From Bradyrhizobium sp. 4 (GTDB taxonomy: Bacteria > Pseudomonadota > Alphaproteobacteria > Rhizobiales > Xanthobacteraceae), in the NCBI RefSeq assembly GCF_023100905.1, contig NZ_CP064686.1, forward strand, positions 4,774,001-4,838,000: a stretch of DNA of 64,000 bases, given 5' to 3'. The first letter of the stretch is position 1. The number at the start of each line of letters is the position of its first letter. Positions 35,443 through 43,886 of the stretch are shown piece after piece. The translations under genes were made by a program, and so were the position numbers. Below the pieces are notes generated by a model that worked only from the letters and a program-made list of their open reading frames with translations, did not search any database and was not told the origin of the DNA.

Positions 35443-36656
35443 CTGATCATTGCCGCCTCTGCCACTCGACCAATTTGCGCCCGGTCATCGACCTCGGACA
35501 GATGCCGATTGCGCATCGGCTTCGGCACAGCCGCGACGAACAGGAGGAACGGTATCCGTTCGAGGTGTTCGCCTGCGGCGAATGCGGCCTCCCCCAGATC
35601 GTCAAGCCAATCGATCCCGACATTCTGTACCGGCAGTTCAACTACAATTTCAGCAGCTGGAAGCCGGAGCCGCACCAGGTCGACGAACTCGATACCATCG
35701 CCAAATTCTCGGCCCACCAATCCGTGTTCGAGATCGGATGCAATGACGGCCTGTTCATGGACAGGCTTCGCGAACGCGGTGCGAAGATTTTGGTGGGCGT
35801 CGAGCCCAACCCGGTGTCGGGCAAGATCGCCCGCGAGCGCGGCATCAAGGTCTATGCCGACATGATCAGCCCGGCGCTGTGTCACGACGCGGTCGCGGAG
35901 GCCGGCAAGTTCGACCTCGTCGTCTCGCGACAGGTGCTCGAACACATCGTCGATTTCGAGAATTTTTTTGACTGCGTGAAAATCGCGCTGCGCGACGACG
36001 GTCTGCTGTTCATCGACGTGCCTGATTTCGCGCCCGGCTCGACCGCGGGCGACCTCTCGGTCCTGTGGGAGGAGCACGTCAGCTACTTCACCGAGCCGAC
36101 GCTGCTCGCGCTGCTGGCGCGCCACGGCTTCGAAGCGGTCTCGGTGAAGAAGTACAACTTCAGCGGCGGCAGCCTCGCGATCGCAGCGCGACGTACGACG
36201 CGCGACGTTACGGCCCCGCCCGCGCCGTCTGGCGTCGGCGAGAGGTTCGGCCAGCGCGCAAGGGAGTACGGCGCGCGTCTTCGCCCGATCCTCGCCAAGG
36301 CCCGCGCCAACGGCGCCGAGATCGCCATCTACGGCGCGGGCTGCCGCGCCTGCACCTTCACCAATGCCCATGAACTCGCGGATCTCGTCGACCTCTCGGT
36401 CGACGACCAGAAGGAGCGCCAGGGCTTGTTCCTGCCCGGCACCGGGATTCCGATCCGCCCGCCGGAGGACCTCGCCGGCAAGTCGGAACCGCTCGTCTGT
36501 CTTCTGGCCGTGAACCAGGAGAACGAAGACAAGGTCGGCAGCCGGCTGCGCGAAAACGTGAAGCGTCCACTCCACATCGTTTCGATCTTCGCGCCATCGG
36601 ACATCTGGAGCGAGCTCGATCGCCTCGAGGCCGCCGCAGGGTCGCGGCATGGCTGA
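35439..36656 (+). CDS. SAM-dependent sugar C-methyltransferase (zinc-binding type), second copy
   Basis: 405 aa with the same architecture as the leftward gene at 21483: N-terminal zinc cysteines HCRLCHSTN ... CGECG, SAM motif VFEIGCNDGLFMDRL and a C-terminal IYGAGCRACTF domain. ATGA overlap with the cupin gene. Two such enzymes imply a doubly C-methylated or branched sugar, or two products. Confidence 0.85.
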   Translation: MTDHCRLCHSTNLRPVIDLGQMPIAHRLRHSRDEQEERYPFEVFACGECGLPQIVKPIDPDILYRQFNYNFSSWKPEPHQVDELDTIAKFSAHQSVFEIGCNDGLFMDRLRERGAKILVGVEPNPVSGKIARERGIKVYADMISPALCHDAVAEAGKFDLVVSRQVLEHIVDFENFFDCVKIALRDDGLLFIDVPDFAPGSTAGDLSVLWEEHVSYFTEPTLLALLARHGFEAVSVKKYNFSGGSLAIAARRTTRDVTAPPAPSGVGERFGQRAREYGARLRPILAKARANGAEIAIYGAGCRACTFTNAHELADLVDLSVDDQKERQGLFLPGTGIPIRPPEDLAGKSEPLVCLLAVNQENEDKVGSRLRENVKRPLHIVSIFAPSDIWSELDRLEAAAGSRHG

Positions 36657-37854
36657 GGACAAGCTCTTCAACTATTACGAACGTCAGGACGTCCTGCCGA
36701 CGTTCGGCAATTTCAAATCCGCCGCCGAACTCGAAGCCTATGCCGGCCTGCGGCGTGAGTTGTTTTCCGACAAGCTGGTGCTGCCGCCGCGGTTGTTCCG
36801 CGACGCAGACGTGCTCGAATTCGGCCCCGATTCCGGCGAGAACGCGCTGGTGTTTGCCGGCTGGGGCGCAAACATGACGCTCGCCGAGCCGAACCGGCAT
36901 GCGCACGCGAAAATCCAGGCTTACTTCGCGCATTTCAACCAGGCCCAACGTCTCCGCGAACTCCTATCGTTCGACGTCGAAGGATTTCACAGCGATCGCC
37001 GTTTCGACATCATCGATGCCGAGGGATTCATCTACACGGTGCAGCCGACTGAAAATTGGCTCGGCATCTTTCATCGGCTGCTCAATCCGGACGGTTACGC
37101 CGTCGTTTCCTACTACGAGCGCTACGGCGGCTTCTTCGAGCTCGCGCTCAAGGCGATTCATGCGGCCGGCAAGGTGCTGACGGGCCGTCCCGGACTCGAA
37201 GCGGCGAAGCTGCTGTTCGACGCGAAATGGAACAGCATTCCGCACACGCGCAGCTTCGAATCCTGGCTGATGGACGTGCTCGAAAATCCGTTCGTCCGGC
37301 ACCGCTACTTCCTCGACGCGGGCGCCTTGTGCACGGCTGCGCACGAACAGGGATTCGATATCCATTCGGCGTGGCCCGCCTATCGCGACGGCCTGGACGT
37401 CTACTGGCACAAGAAGATCCTGTCCGACGATGAGAAGCTGCGGCGCGCGACGCGCCACCTCGGCCGCAGTCGTCTGAGCTTTCTCGGCGGACGGAAGCTC
37501 TATCTGGCCGGCAAGACCGAAGCGGTCGACGCGATTTCGGCTTCGATCGAGACACTGGTTGCCGATGTCGATGCGATGATCGACGATCCCTTCGGCGACA
37601 GCCTGCCCCGTGCGATCGCGAGCCTCGCGTCACTGCGCGAGACGATTCCGGCGACAGATGTTCTCGCCGACGATGCGTCCGACATCGACGCCATCATTGC
37701 GACCCTCGACAGTTTCCACCGTATCTTTGGCGCGATCGGGCGACAGGATGCGTCCACAGTCATAGCCCTCACCCAGTCCGACCAGGCGTTCATCAACACC
37801 TGGGGACAGCCGGCGCATTTCCTCGTTCTGCGGAAACGCTTCGAGGGGTCCTAG
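36649..37854 (+). CDS. Putative methyltransferase-like protein of unknown specificity
   Basis: 401 aa. The N-terminal half has a Rossmann methyltransferase signature (VLEFGPDSGENALVFAGW, then LAEPN) and a post-motif FDIIDAEGFIYTV; the C-terminal ~150 residues are helical and unlike any family I recognise. It overlaps the preceding stop by 8 bp. A role in the same pathway is inferred from position only. Confidence 0.65.
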   Translation: MAEDKLFNYYERQDVLPTFGNFKSAAELEAYAGLRRELFSDKLVLPPRLFRDADVLEFGPDSGENALVFAGWGANMTLAEPNRHAHAKIQAYFAHFNQAQRLRELLSFDVEGFHSDRRFDIIDAEGFIYTVQPTENWLGIFHRLLNPDGYAVVSYYERYGGFFELALKAIHAAGKVLTGRPGLEAAKLLFDAKWNSIPHTRSFESWLMDVLENPFVRHRYFLDAGALCTAAHEQGFDIHSAWPAYRDGLDVYWHKKILSDDEKLRRATRHLGRSRLSFLGGRKLYLAGKTEAVDAISASIETLVADVDAMIDDPFGDSLPRAIASLASLRETIPATDVLADDASDIDAIIATLDSFHRIFGAIGRQDASTVIALTQSDQAFINTWGQPAHFLVLRKRFEGS

Positions 37855-37857
37855 CAA

Positions 37858-38892
37858 GTGAGGCCAGGCATTGGCATCGTCGGAACGGGCATGGTCGGTC
37901 AGATGTGCCACCTCGCCAATTTCGCCGCCAACCCCACCTGCCGCGTTGTCGCGATTGCGGATCTGCGGCCTGATCTCGCCGCCGCAGCGGCGCAGAAATT
38001 CGACATCGCCCGGGTTTACGGTACGCACCGGGAATTGCTGGCGGATAGCGAGGTGTCGGCCATCGTCGTCGTGACGAAGCGTCGCGCCACCGGCCCGATC
38101 GTGCTGGATGCATTGAACAGCGGTCGCCATGTGCTCTCGGAAAAGCCGATGGCCTACACCACGGCTCAGGCCGTTTCACTGACCGAGGCGGCGCGGCGGC
38201 ACAACCTCGTCTACAGCATCGGCTACATGAAGCGTCATGATGCCGGGGTGGCGCGCGCGATTGCCGAGTTGGCGCGCCTGCGAGCGGATCAATCGCTTGG
38301 ACGGATTGTTGGCGCGCGAGGCTGGTGCTTCGGTGGCAGCACGGGCCGGTCGCAGGACAATTTCGTCATGACCGGCGAAGTGCGGCCGGACGGGCTCGAG
38401 CTCTGGCAGGATGGCCCCGACTGGATGCCGGGCGCGATGCGACCCGGCTACGACAATTTTCTGAACGTGTTCAGCCATATCATTAATCTCGCGCGCTACG
38501 TGCTCGGATCGTCACCGACAGTTGCGGAAAGCACCGTCGAGACCTCGGGCGCGGCGACCGTGACACTCGACTTCGACGGCGTCGCCTGCGCGCTGCAGCT
38601 CGCGAATGGATCCGAAGGCGTCTGGCGCGAGGGGCTGAGCATCGAATTCGAGCGGGGCAAGCTGACCATCGAATTGCCCCCGCCTTTTGCCGAGCAGGAG
38701 GCGGAGGTCATCCTCGATCAGCAAGGACAACGCACGCAATTGCCGCGCGACACGAGCTGGGCGTTTCGGCGTCAGGCCGATGCATTCGTCGCCGATATCG
38801 TGGAACAGAGGACGCCGCTGGCGTCCGGCGAGGATTCCGTGGCCGACATCGCCCTTGCGGAGGCGATCTGGAAAGCGCGGGTCGGTGGCTAG
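37858..38892 (+). CDS. Gfo/Idh/MocA-family NAD(P)-dependent sugar dehydrogenase
   Basis: 344 aa, GTG start 3 bp after the previous stop. N-terminal GIVGTGMVGQ Rossmann motif, then the hallmark SEKPMAYT (catalytic Lys) and FNVFSHIINLARYVLG in the substrate-binding domain. It oxidises or reduces a sugar hydroxyl/ketone and could supply the 3-keto sugar needed by a DegT enzyme. Last gene of the operon and the last before the tRNA-Trp fragment. Confidence 0.88.
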   Translation: MRPGIGIVGTGMVGQMCHLANFAANPTCRVVAIADLRPDLAAAAAQKFDIARVYGTHRELLADSEVSAIVVVTKRRATGPIVLDALNSGRHVLSEKPMAYTTAQAVSLTEAARRHNLVYSIGYMKRHDAGVARAIAELARLRADQSLGRIVGARGWCFGGSTGRSQDNFVMTGEVRPDGLELWQDGPDWMPGAMRPGYDNFLNVFSHIINLARYVLGSSPTVAESTVETSGAATVTLDFDGVACALQLANGSEGVWREGLSIEFERGKLTIELPPPFAEQEAEVILDQQGQRTQLPRDTSWAFRRQADAFVADIVEQRTPLASGEDSVADIALAEAIWKARVGG

Positions 38893-38966
38893 GTTTCACG
38901 CCGTCCGGCGGCAATATCCGGAGGATGGCTGACCGCCCGCGTCCTGGGTTAAGTGTTTGATTTCGC

Positions 38967-39011
38967 TGGCAGGAGTGGCAGGGCTCGAACCTGCGACCCC
39001 CGGTTTTGGAG
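38967..39011 (-). other. 3' half of a tRNA-Trp gene: putative island attachment site
   Basis: The minus strand carries exactly the anticodon loop CTCCAAA, the 3' anticodon strand ACCGG, a 5-nt variable loop, a complete T-arm (GCAGG-TTCGAGC-CCTGC), the acceptor strand CACTCCT, discriminator G and CCA: 45 nt. The 5' half (acceptor AGGAGTG, D-arm) does not follow; instead unrelated DNA begins in the anticodon loop. Tyrosine-integrase islands typically duplicate just this tRNA segment, so this is read as one att site, with the island to the right. Confidence 0.88.
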
Positions 39012-39038
39012 TACGGGCCGCCGTTTGTCGGCCCGTAC
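39011..39038. repeat. Perfect 10-bp inverted repeat abutting the tRNA-Trp fragment
   Basis: GTACGGGCCG (39011-39020) and CGGCCCGTAC (39029-39038) with an 8-nt loop, starting at the last base of the tRNA identity. A partial echo (AGTACCGCCCCGTA) follows at about 39043. Position suggests integrase or excisionase binding, or a hairpin at the island end. Confidence 0.7.
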
Positions 39039-39258
39039 TACCCAGTACCGCCCCGTAATGATTTCAAAGCGATATGGCCCCGGGGTTGGCTTGCTGGATA
39101 AGGCTAGTACCTGGCCGTCCCCGCCAGTTTGGGTCCAGCGTTGGGTCCGGGACAAAAGCCTGTGGAACGGGACAACCATTCGCATGGAAGACGTATCGTT
39201 ACACGCAGCGCTTGAACTACATTAGCTGGAACTTATGTGATGCCTCACGAGGAGACGC
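39039..39258. other. Island left-end non-coding DNA
   Basis: About 220 bp between the att-like site and the CBASS operon. It contains GTTTGGGTCC and GTTGGGTCCGGGAC as near-repeats (about 39127-39152), of the kind seen at integrase arm sites. No gene; the CBASS promoter should be here. Confidence 0.4.
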
Positions 39259-40263
39259 ATGGTTCCTGCAGCACGTTTCACAGAGCTTCTGGCCGACATC
39301 GAGCCCAGCCCGACAACGGTATCCCGGGCGTCAGGAGGCCACAACGGCGTCCGCAACCACCTCAGGGCCCAGGCTCGGTTCAAGGACCGCTATGTCACGA
39401 GCTTCCTCTCCGGTAGCTACGCGCGCGACACCTCGATCCGTCCCCACAGCTCGGAGAATGGCCAGGAACGTCCCGACGTCGACATCATCGTGGTCACCAA
39501 CCACGAAACTTCCGACCAGCCCGAAGCCGTCCTCAAGGAGCTGTGCCAGGCGCTCGAAGACGGCGGCCAGGGATACGCGGTCGAGCGTATCAATAAGAGG
39601 TCGGTGCGGGTCGAAACCTGGCAGGCGGAGATGGATGTTGTGCCGGTGATCAAGACCTGGAACGGCTACATGATCCCGGACCGCGAGAATGACACCTGGA
39701 AGTTCACGAACCCACCGGTCCACACCCAATGGAGCTTGGAACGCAACACCGCCTTCGACGGCCGGTTCAAGCCGCTGGTGAAGCTCTTTAAGTGGTGGCG
39801 ACGCGTCAACTGGAGCGGACGGCGTCCGAAGGGGTTCGTGCTAGAGGTGCTGGTCGGTCGCCACGCGCCGGTTGACGAGACCCATTATGGTGAAGCCTTC
39901 GCGCAGACCCTGGCGAACATTCACGCCGCCTACGGCGCGCTCGCCATCGCCGGCGGGAAGCCCTTCATCGCCGATCCAGCGGTTCCTTCGAACGACATCA
40001 TCTCCAAAGTCTCGCTCGCGCAGTGGACAGACTTCGTCGAGAAGGTGCGCGTTTACGCCGACATCGCGCGACGGGCGCAAAACGCATCTGACATGGAGGA
40101 GGCTACATGGCAATGGCGGCGCGTCTTCGGCGACCGCTTCCGCCGGACGGCCAACGTGGCGAAGGCCTCGACCCTAGCCAGTGTCGCGGCGGCACCCGCC
40201 CAGCCCGGATACACTTTTCCGAACGCCATGGCTGCGCCCAAGACCCCGCGCGGCTTCGCTTGA
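39259..40263 (+). CDS. CBASS cyclic oligonucleotide synthase (CD-NTase, CdnD-like)
   Basis: 334 aa cGAS/DncV-like nucleotidyltransferase that makes a cyclic oligonucleotide alarm on phage infection. Core motif SFLSGSYARDTS (GS at 52-53), metal-binding Asp73 and Asp75 in RPDVDIIVV and a third Asp126 in AEMDVVPVI; all three are present, so it should be active. ATG preceded by GAGGAG. The C-terminus ends PKTPRGFA, a flexible small-residue tail as expected of a CD-NTase that Cap2 conjugates to target molecules. It heads a four-gene operon whose order matches the Enterobacter cloacae CdnD-Cap2-Cap3-Cap4 system, which uses a cyclic triadenylate (established); the nucleotide made here is inferred. 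Confidence 0.93.
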   Translation: MVPAARFTELLADIEPSPTTVSRASGGHNGVRNHLRAQARFKDRYVTSFLSGSYARDTSIRPHSSENGQERPDVDIIVVTNHETSDQPEAVLKELCQALEDGGQGYAVERINKRSVRVETWQAEMDVVPVIKTWNGYMIPDRENDTWKFTNPPVHTQWSLERNTAFDGRFKPLVKLFKWWRRVNWSGRRPKGFVLEVLVGRHAPVDETHYGEAFAQTLANIHAAYGALAIAGGKPFIADPAVPSNDIISKVSLAQWTDFVEKVRVYADIARRAQNASDMEEATWQWRRVFGDRFRRTANVAKASTLASVAAAPAQPGYTFPNAMAAPKTPRGFA

Positions 40264-41951
40264 AGTTCTGGTGGCTCGTCAATTCTCCAAGGCTGGCCGC
40301 CGAGCGGGCTGCCGTTGAGGCGAGCGCGCGCGACGAACGCTGGTTCACGCTGTCCCGCTGGCTGTTTCATGAAGGACGGCTGTCTGCCGAAGGCGATTTG
40401 GTCGTCCACGGCAGGCCCTACCATGTCAGGCTCGTCTATCCCGACCAGTTTCCTGAAGTGCCCGCGTGGATCGAGCCGCGCGAGGAGGCAAAATGGAGCA
40501 CGCACCAGTACGGCAAGGGTACGTTGTGCTTGCAGCTCAGACCGGACAACTGGGTCGCGGGTGCGACTGGCGCAGACGTTCTGCGTAGCGCCTATGACCT
40601 GCTGGTGCTGGAGGACCCGCTCGGCGAAGGAGACCTCCGCGCGCGGTCTGACCATCACGTCGGCGAACTACAGGCCTATGACTGGGGTGCGCATCCGGTG
40701 CTGATCAGCGCAGAGTGCGCCGTGCGCTTGCGCGCAGGAACGGCGATCGAGGTGAAGGCGCTGCGCTGGATGGCGGCCGACGACGTCTGGCCGATCCTGG
40801 TCCACGACGCCACCGATCGAGCCTCTCCGCGCAGGCCTCCCGGCGCTGACTTAAACACGTGGAGGTTCGAAATACCGGTGTTCATCTCGCGCGCGGAGAT
40901 GCCCGCCGAAATTTCCGATCGGGCCGCGCTCGCGCGCCTCGGCGGCTTCGACGGCGATCAAGCGGAGGCGCTCGTCGCCTCGGAGGCGGCCCTTGCGATA
41001 TTTGCAGGCAAAGACGCAGCCGGCGCTGTCCACCTAACGGCCGAAGGCGCCCTTAATCGCCGACGCGTATTCGTGCTGCCCGACGACGGCGGTGCGCGAT
41101 CGGCTCGGCCGGCCGAAGCGGCGGCGAAGAGCGTCGCTGTAGTTGGCGTAGGATCCATCGGCTCGAAGCTCGCCGAGACGCTGGTCAGAGCTGGCCTCGG
41201 TCGTCTCACCCTCGTCGACGGCGACGTGATGCTTCCCGGCAATCTGGAACGGCACGTCCTTGACTGGAGCGCCGTTGGATTTCGCAAGGTTGGCGGCCTG
41301 AAGCGCCGCCTGCTCGCGATCGCGCCCGGAGCCGAAGTGGAGACCATCGACGCCAACCTAAATTGGCAGCGGTCGGCGAAGACACATGCGTGGCAGATCG
41401 AGGCAATCGCAAACTGCGATCTGGTCGTGGATGCGACGGGCGATCCGGCGACCGCGCTCTTTCTAGCGGCGGTGGCCGAAGCGAATAAGCGCGCGTTCGT
41501 CTCGGTCCAGGTATTCGAGGGCGGACTGGGTGGACTGGTCGCCGCTTGCATTCCGGAGCGCGATCCACCCTTCGTTGAAGGTCGCGCCAGCTATCTCGCC
41601 TGGTGCGCGGCGCAGGACGCGGCTCCGCCCGAACCCGGCCCGCGGAACTATGAGATGCTGGCCGAGGACGGCACGCCGGTCTCGGCCGACGACGCTGCTG
41701 TGGCGGCGACCGCGGCCCACGCGGCGCGCGTCGTGCTCGATATTCTGGACGGCGCACCGCCGCCGCCGGAGGCGGCGTGGTTGCTGCTCGGCTATCGCAA
41801 GGCCTGGCTGTTCGAGGGTCACGGTCACAATATCCGCCTGGACGTTGGCGCGCGGCGCGAGCGTGCGCCACCCACGAACAACCAGGAGGCCGCGGCTTTC
41901 GCTACGGCGCTGTTCATGGAGTGGCTGGATGCGGATAAGACTGTCGGCTGA
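40260..41951 (+). CDS. cap2: CBASS Cap2: E2-E1 ubiquitin-like conjugation fusion
   Basis: 563 aa. Residues 1-150 form an E2-like domain with candidate catalytic Cys90 (GTLCLQLRPDNW); residues about 285-460 are a ThiF/E1 adenylation domain with GVGSIG (296-301), Asp320/Asp322 and DATGDP (391-396); Cys449 (YLAWCAAQ) is a candidate E1 thioester cysteine. Cap2 links the CD-NTase C-terminus to targets and so primes it. I chose the TTG at 40260, which overlaps the synthase stop (TTGA), because the E2 fold begins at FWWLV; no ATG is suitably placed. Stop overlaps cap3 by 23 bp. Confidence 0.92.
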   Translation: MKFWWLVNSPRLAAERAAVEASARDERWFTLSRWLFHEGRLSAEGDLVVHGRPYHVRLVYPDQFPEVPAWIEPREEAKWSTHQYGKGTLCLQLRPDNWVAGATGADVLRSAYDLLVLEDPLGEGDLRARSDHHVGELQAYDWGAHPVLISAECAVRLRAGTAIEVKALRWMAADDVWPILVHDATDRASPRRPPGADLNTWRFEIPVFISRAEMPAEISDRAALARLGGFDGDQAEALVASEAALAIFAGKDAAGAVHLTAEGALNRRRVFVLPDDGGARSARPAEAAAKSVAVVGVGSIGSKLAETLVRAGLGRLTLVDGDVMLPGNLERHVLDWSAVGFRKVGGLKRRLLAIAPGAEVETIDANLNWQRSAKTHAWQIEAIANCDLVVDATGDPATALFLAAVAEANKRAFVSVQVFEGGLGGLVAACIPERDPPFVEGRASYLAWCAAQDAAPPEPGPRNYEMLAEDGTPVSADDAAVAATAAHAARVVLDILDGAPPPPEAAWLLLGYRKAWLFEGHGHNIRLDVGARRERAPPTNNQEAAAFATALFMEWLDADKTVG

Positions 41952-42396
41952 CCAGACCCAGAAGCTGCTCGCCACGCTTGGACCTGCGGGAGCAAGGGAG
42001 ACCGGCGGCCAGTTGTTCGGCGAGCAGCTCGCGCCGTCCGACTTCCGCGTGACGCACTTGACGGTGCAGGCTCGGCCCGGCACGGTATCGCGCTTCGTCG
42101 TCGATCTTATGCAAGCCGCCCGCGACGCAATCGTCTTCTTCCACCGCACACGCCATACCTATCGGCGCTACAACTACATCGGTGAGTGGCACAGTCATCC
42201 GAGTTTCGCGGTGCGGCCGAGCGGGATCGACATGGCCACGATGCGGCATTTGGTTCGCGATCCGCGGTTCGCAGGCAACTTCGCCGTCCTGATGATCGCA
42301 AAACTCGACGGCGCAGCGCTGTCGGCCGCGGCTTGGGTTTTCGATCCGCGCGGCGAGGCCACGGCGACGCTGGAGGTGGAAGTTGAAAGACGCTAG
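41929..42396 (+). CDS. cap3: CBASS Cap3: JAB/JAMM isopeptidase
   Basis: 155 aa. The zinc-protease JAMM residues are all visible: Glu24 (ETGGQLFG), His88 and His90 (EWHSHPSF) and Asp101 (PSGID). Cap3 removes the CD-NTase from conjugates, opposing Cap2 and limiting activity. The ATG at 41929 has GGAG upstream inside the cap2 coding sequence, so translation is coupled. Confidence 0.92.
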   Translation: MRIRLSADQTQKLLATLGPAGARETGGQLFGEQLAPSDFRVTHLTVQARPGTVSRFVVDLMQAARDAIVFFHRTRHTYRRYNYIGEWHSHPSFAVRPSGIDMATMRHLVRDPRFAGNFAVLMIAKLDGAALSAAAWVFDPRGEATATLEVEVERR

Positions 42397-43801
42397 GCCG
42401 CCGGCTCTGACCGATGCGAGAGGAATGGGTGGCATCATCGCCCAGGACGGATTTGACTATCAGCTTTGGGACGGGCTGATCCGCCTGCCAGCATGGCTCG
42501 CCGATCCCGCATTCGAGGAGCTGATCTTCGAAGGATTGGAGGATCTTGAAGCGCGCTTCTTCGCGCCTCAGGCGCCGCGCGGACGCCTACTCGAACGCTA
42601 CCAAGCGAAAGGCGGGACACTCTCGCCCGCAGAGGTGCGCGAAGTCTTAGAGGGCTTCTTAGCGTTCGAGACGGTGTACCCGGAGGCGGCGCGCGTCCAC
42701 GCACTTGTAACGCCGAGAATGCCGCCGACCGTTTCTTGGCTAGCACGCGACCCCAACCGCGTGCGCAACGCACGCCCGTTCTATGCTCCGTTTGCAGACA
42801 TAGCCGCCGCAAGCGACAACGAGCTGCGACAGCGGCTCCTGACGAGTTACGGGGGCGAGCTCGGCGCGTTCGTCGCCGCAGCGGTCGAAGTGAGCGAGCG
42901 CAACCTCCCTGAGCTTGATGCGGCAGTGGCTCAATTCGACACCAAACTAACGCGGACATTTCCGTCTCTCGACGCAAGCCGACGCCGCGTCGCGGACGCT
43001 TTCGCGGCACTGAGCGAGCTGGCCCGCCGCTCAATCGGCGTGCCGCTCTCGGCGAACCTGTTGACGCGAACGATCGAACAAGCTCTTGGCACGAACCTCG
43101 GCCTTCCGACCGTCTTTCCCCTGCACATCAGGTCGGACAAGAACGAAGAGGATGCGCATGCCCTTCAAATCGATGCTGCCGCGTTCTCCGGCGGTTCTGG
43201 GGAATTTCCGGATCGATCAGGATGGTCCGCACTCACCGCAGCATTAGATACGACCTCGCGCTGGCTCCAATCACGCGGCACATCACGGATACGGCTTTCC
43301 GGATCTTACCGATTGACCACTGCGTTCCTTATAGGATGGAAATTTCGGTCTGCGATCGGTTTTGAACTCGACATCCCAATGAGGAGCGGAAACTGGTCCA
43401 CAGATCAGCACCCCCTTCCGGGCCCCGGACTTCCCTGGAAGATCAAGAGCCCCAGCGCCTTAGTCGCCGGTCGGTTGGTCGTCGGGATCGGCATCCTACG
43501 CGATCCCGCGTCCGAAATTGTAAGACAACTGCAATTGGCGGACGAGCAGAACGTTTTGCTCGCTCAGCTACCTCAGGCATTGTCAAACGGTATTGAGGTG
43601 CAATCGTCCCTCCAGATCGTCAAGAGCGCAATCACCGAGGCCGTTGGCCGTCTACATCCGCAAGCTATCGACATCTACTACGTAGGGCCGGCGGCATTCG
43701 CGGTGGCCCTGGGCCATAGGTGGAACGGCTTTCCCGTGACGCAGCTGAATGAGTTTCTACAAGCTCACCGGAAGTACGTAGCCACGGCTAGCACCGATTG
43801 A
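42383..43801 (+). CDS. cap4: CBASS effector, Cap4-like: DUF4297-type nuclease fused to SAVED sensor
   Basis: 472 aa, TTG start with an excellent GGAGGTGGA site. The N-terminus GGIIAQDGFDYQLWDGL and the candidate PD-(D/E)xK residues Asp54 (FEGLEDLE) and Gln74-x-Lys76 (RYQAKGG) match Cap4-type DNA endonucleases. The C-terminal ~230 residues carry SAVED features: RLSGSYRLTTAFLIGWKF, VVGIGILRD and a final YYVGPAAFAVALGHRWN. On binding the cyclic trinucleotide, SAVED domains oligomerise and the nuclease degrades DNA, causing abortive infection (established for the family). Confidence 0.88.
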   Translation: MKDARPPALTDARGMGGIIAQDGFDYQLWDGLIRLPAWLADPAFEELIFEGLEDLEARFFAPQAPRGRLLERYQAKGGTLSPAEVREVLEGFLAFETVYPEAARVHALVTPRMPPTVSWLARDPNRVRNARPFYAPFADIAAASDNELRQRLLTSYGGELGAFVAAAVEVSERNLPELDAAVAQFDTKLTRTFPSLDASRRRVADAFAALSELARRSIGVPLSANLLTRTIEQALGTNLGLPTVFPLHIRSDKNEEDAHALQIDAAAFSGGSGEFPDRSGWSALTAALDTTSRWLQSRGTSRIRLSGSYRLTTAFLIGWKFRSAIGFELDIPMRSGNWSTDQHPLPGPGLPWKIKSPSALVAGRLVVGIGILRDPASEIVRQLQLADEQNVLLAQLPQALSNGIEVQSSLQIVKSAITEAVGRLHPQAIDIYYVGPAAFAVALGHRWNGFPVTQLNEFLQAHRKYVATASTD

Positions 43802-43886
43802 AGAAGGGTACCAATCCTGAGGGACGGATGAACAAGACGACGTACTTTCATGGCGGCGACAGAGGTCTCCAAGTAGGAGATTACAT

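Noticed and set aside
38949..39185. 78-codon minus-strand frame spanning the tRNA-Trp fragment
   Set aside because: It runs through the tRNA sequence and the inverted repeat, with no homology; not a gene, and not a recognisable integrase N-terminus.
39259..40263. Alternative reading of the synthase gene as a toxin-antitoxin MNT-type nucleotidyltransferase
   Set aside because: Length (334 aa), motif spacing and the Cap2/Cap3/SAVED neighbours identify it as a CD-NTase.
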